A stretch of 64,000 bases of DNA from contig JAODUO010000135.1 in NCBI GenBank assembly GCA_025642075.2, positions 108,501 to 172,500 on the forward strand, in the 5' to 3' direction. The stretch's first letter is position 1. Every line of letters begins with the position of its first letter. The DNA comes from Ridgeia piscesae (lineage: Eukaryota; Annelida; Polychaeta; Sabellida; Siboglinidae). Made by a program: the position numbers and the translations under genes. Positions 60,800-64,000 of this stretch are shown in pieces. A model generated the notes under the pieces. The model did no database searches, was not told the DNA's origin, and saw nothing but the letters and a program-made list of their open reading frames with translations.

Positions 60800-63129
60800 T
60801 AGAATGTTGTCAAGCACTAACACAATACAAGGAGACTAGTAGAACAGTGTCTGGGACAACCCTTTTAATGTAGTAACATAACCAGCACATTCTCACTATT
60901 CAAAATGAGCTACACAACTTATATTATTAAAATTAATCATTTGTGATTAGCTTTTACTTCACCTTGCCAAACTGGTTTAATTATAATCTATTTTTATATA
61001 TCAGACAATGACAAAAATCAGCAGCCAATGTCAGAGTTACTGTTAGGTTGATTAATATTATTGACGTATACCTAATTCCAAGGCGTCCAAATGCTGCTGA
61101 AATAATTAATTCTTAATGGAACGGTCACATGTACCCAGTTAGATAGTGATTGATGATTGTAAACAGATTGCTGTCTCCTGCTACCACCCAAGTTCTCAAG
61201 ACAGACCTACCTGAGACATGTACCAAAATGTCTATTGTGATAGCATTGTCTGGGCCTGTGGGGTAACACCCTAAGGGTAAAAGGAGCCATGGGGCAGATA
61301 TTATCTGCTACACATTACTGTCTGCAAACTAGCAGCAACATGAAATTGGAACTACTTATCTGTGTTCTGTTGAAAAGGCCTCCTTGATAGCATTGTGCTC
61401 TGTTGAAAAGTCAGCCCTGATACCATTGAGAATATGTCGAGTAGATAGCCAGTTGATCTGTTTCCTTTCCATGTCATTAGTTTCTTGTGAGTTGAAGATA
61501 AAACTATGCCTAATGAACATTGAATAACTAACTTTGTGGTAGTGTTATTTGCCAATAAACAGTGTCTATACAGCAGGTCCTGTCTGAAATATCAAACTCT
61601 GAGTATCTATAGTCTGTGGAGAAACATATTTGTGACCCAGAAAGACTATTGTTTTTCCTGTGCAGTAGACGTCATCATTACCACATTATTTCTTTCGCAC
61701 TGAACCCACTAATATGTGTTTACAACCAGTTGACAACAGTACTGATAAAACAAAAAATTACTTTTGTAGAGGTTTTTGTTGCGTTGTTAAGGCTACTGCG
61801 GTGACTCCACCACTTATCTGTCATTACCAGCTCAGCAGTGTGACTTGATTATTAAATTCACTTCCATCCCCAGTACACAGATGGCACTAGTTGGTGCTTC
61901 AGCCAAATGCAATCTGACAAGAGGGGAGTGACTGACAGCTGTCAATCAGTGGACCAGTGGGAGTGGCTTGTGTGGATGCTATCCATGGGACTGTTGTGTG
62001 TGTGTGTAGTTTGTGTACTACAGCGAGCCGGGGAGTGTGGCAGTGGACAGGATAGAATGATAGCCCTCCCGCCTGGCAATGATCCTGCCAGATACACATG
62101 ACTGAAGGGACTTTCCAGGGATTGTTTACCTGGGGAAAAGGTAGGCACATGTGTTGTCATAAGAGAGTGGTGGTTTTTACTGACAGTTGTAAGTTCTAAA
62201 CTTCAGTGGTTGTACTGATGGTGTATGCATGTGTTAATTGTCATTATCAGTGTAAAATATTACATTGCCTGTATGATTTTAAAAGTAAAGGATTATGTTG
62301 TCATTACCATAACTGACAGTGTAAAACGATTGTCATTACCATTATTGTCAGGGTAAAATATATTGTTTTGTAACTATCATCGTTCTCAGTGGAAAATTAT
62401 TCTGTTATCACTATATATACTATCATTGTAATTATAAACATTGTTGACACAATGATCACTGTCAATCATATGACTTTGCTGACATTTTCATTCAAACCTG
62501 TGGTTGACTCCACATCCCAAATTTTGATTCTAACTAATTTCATTGATCTGATTCCACACAAGTTATAGCGATTCAAATTCCAACTTTCCAACTAACTGTT
62601 TTAATTAGATTATTAGTCTGAACTAGATTTAATCACTAGCTAATTCTAGAATCAGAATTGGAATCACCATTCAATATCAGAATCACCTCAGGTCTGTTGT
62701 CAGTGTAAAAAAATAATTTCTCAATAAAACTGTGAAATGTATTAATCAGCATTGTCAGTTTAAAAAGACACTGTCATTGCGCTTGTCAGTACTCAGTAGT
62801 GATATAGTATTACAACAATATACTATGTCACTGCAGTCATTGTGGTATCAAAAAGAAACTACCAATAGTGTGACTGCTATCAGTGTCAGTGTGAAAGCAC
62901 CACTAACTTGTCATCAGTGCATAAAAGCTAAATTTGTTAGTGTACAAAAATAGTGTCACTAGAATAGAAGACAGTTTTTATCACTGCCCCATCACTGTCA
63001 GCATACAAAGAAATTCTGTTCACACCAGTATAACAGTATTTATCACCAATGCACCATTCTGCTCAGTATACAAGAAGGCTTTAATTCCAGTTTCACAACC
63101 ACCATGTTTTTCCATTTGCTTCTCTGCAG
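60800..63129. other. Sequence upstream of the right-edge gene
   Basis: No coding exon recognised. A stretch at 61970-62140 ending AAAAG/GTAGGC could be a 5' UTR exon of the gene starting at 63132. Degenerate TGTCAGTGTAAAA motifs recur at 62240-63000. Confidence 0.35.
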
Positions 63130-63434
63130 AGATGAAAACGAAGGTGTCATCCTGGTTATGCTGTCGTCTGGTTCATGAGCTGTTCGTGACGATAGTACTC
63201 GTCGCTGGGTGTTCCATGATCCTCACCTACCAACTGCTCAAGTATATCCCTAGTCACATTCACTCGTCACAACTAAACATCCACTTCAAGAGCACCGTTG
63301 ACATTTATCGCCAGTTCAGTGTCGATCCTCATCTCGACACTAGTGGCAGTGTCGGTTTGGCCTCAGCGTCTGGCGGGAGGCAAAGAAAACGACGTCGCCG
63401 GCCGCCACGCGACCTTATTGAGAAGTTGCAAGAG
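63130..63434 (+). CDS. First coding exon of a type II membrane protein
   Basis: After a TTCTCTGCAG acceptor, ATG at 63132 opens 101 codons ending at a GTAGGT donor in phase 0. A short basic cytoplasmic head (MKTKVSSWLCCRLVHE) precedes one hydrophobic segment (LFVTIVLVAGCSMILTYQLL, about residues 17-36), then a polar stem with a GGRQRKRRRRPPRD basic cluster. A single N-terminal signal-anchor followed by a stem is the layout of Golgi glycosyltransferases and sulfotransferases; the catalytic part would lie right of the window, so the family is not determined. GC content is higher than in surrounding DNA, supporting a real exon. Confidence 0.65.
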
Positions 63435-63639
63435 GTAGGTGCATTTGGTTCTACTTGATGCTGCTGTGTTAAAGGTTGGTAGGAGACAGGTGTGACACGC
63501 TGCATGCCTCCCATGTCCCAAACCAGGAAGAAACTCCCAGTGACAGTGAACAAAAACCAGAGAGTGTCAGACTGCCCCCGGGTGTGCAAACTGTGCACTC
63601 ACTGTGCATGCAGCCATGCACTGCCTACATTTGCAGTAT

Positions 63640-63830
63640 TGTGGATCTCCCTAGATCAAAGGCCTGCTTTTTGCATGTTCTTCCTAGAACAAGGGCCAGC
63701 ATTATACAGAAGTTCCACAGACTAGGGTATCATTTCAAGGAACTCTCCCTAGAAAAAGGGACAGCATTATACAGAAGTTCCATAGATAAAGGTATCATTT
63801 CAAATAAGTCTCCCTAGAACAAGGCTAGAT
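63640..63830. repeat. Short tandem repeat, unit about 65 bp
   Basis: Two and a half diverged copies of CCCTAGAACAAGGGCCAGCA followed by TTATACAGAAGTTCCA. It lies in the intron after the exon at 63130-63434. Confidence 0.85.
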
Positions 63831-64000
63831 TTTGTCATAGGATTCACTGTTACCTCTTGCATACTATGATATATACATATTGACAACTACTCGGGCAATG
63901 TTCACAGGAAATGTGGTGATGAGCAGTCAAAAGTTCCAGTTTGAGACAGTTCCTCAATGACCAACTTTGGGTGTTGCCAGATTGACGGGAAAGGACAGAG

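Overview
The window is from an animal nuclear genome. It is AT-rich, has GT-AG introns and isolated short exons, and contains tRNA-derived SINEs, non-LTR retrotransposon remnants, cut-and-paste transposon relics and an unusually heavy load of minisatellites and microsatellites. Gene content (CFAP20DC, TMA7, a death-domain/kelch gene) fits a bilaterian invertebrate. The sequence alone does not fix the phylum. No prokaryotic or viral gene set is present. Most long ORFs are artefacts of tandem repeats.

Layout. Positions 1063-8524 (minus) carry the first nine exons of a CFAP20DC homologue. Its introns hold a 39-bp minisatellite, a CAGTGGAACC-ended DNA transposon and a TA-cored palindrome. Positions 9517-9960 are a LINE tail between inverted repeats. 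Positions 10-16 kb hold three minisatellites (37, 17 and 16 bp) and two SINEs. Positions 16522-25446 (minus) encode a modular protein, assembled here exon by exon, with a death domain, three small coiled-coil exons and a C-terminal kelch propeller exon; a CR1/jockey-like LINE lies in one intron. Positions 29104-32675 (minus) are a complete four-exon TMA7 gene of 64 codons.

Positions 34026-34860 are a compound GT/ACTGT/GCGT microsatellite block. Positions 36041-41264 are a 5.2-kb TTAA-flanked element with 114-bp terminal inverted repeats, inserted in an older LINE whose reading frame resumes across the empty site. Positions 44845-48973 (minus) hold a decayed, intron-bearing Gypsy/Ginger-type integrase gene. 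Positions 49077-50032 are a small TA-flanked transposon with a zinc-binding transposase tail. Positions 57.9-59.1 kb are a G-rich minisatellite, and 60.4-60.8 kb a 380-bp AT palindrome. Positions 63130-63434 (plus) are the first coding exon of a type II membrane protein that runs off to the right.

The host genes look like unrelated neighbours: a ciliary/axonemal protein, a death-fold signalling protein and a small translation-associated protein. The clearest shared theme is a large amount of intronic and intergenic repeat DNA. Exon phase bookkeeping shows one-base indels in otherwise intact exons (death-domain and kelch exons), so either this copy is decaying or the assembly has residual indel errors; the same uncertainty applies to the frameshifts in the mobile elements.
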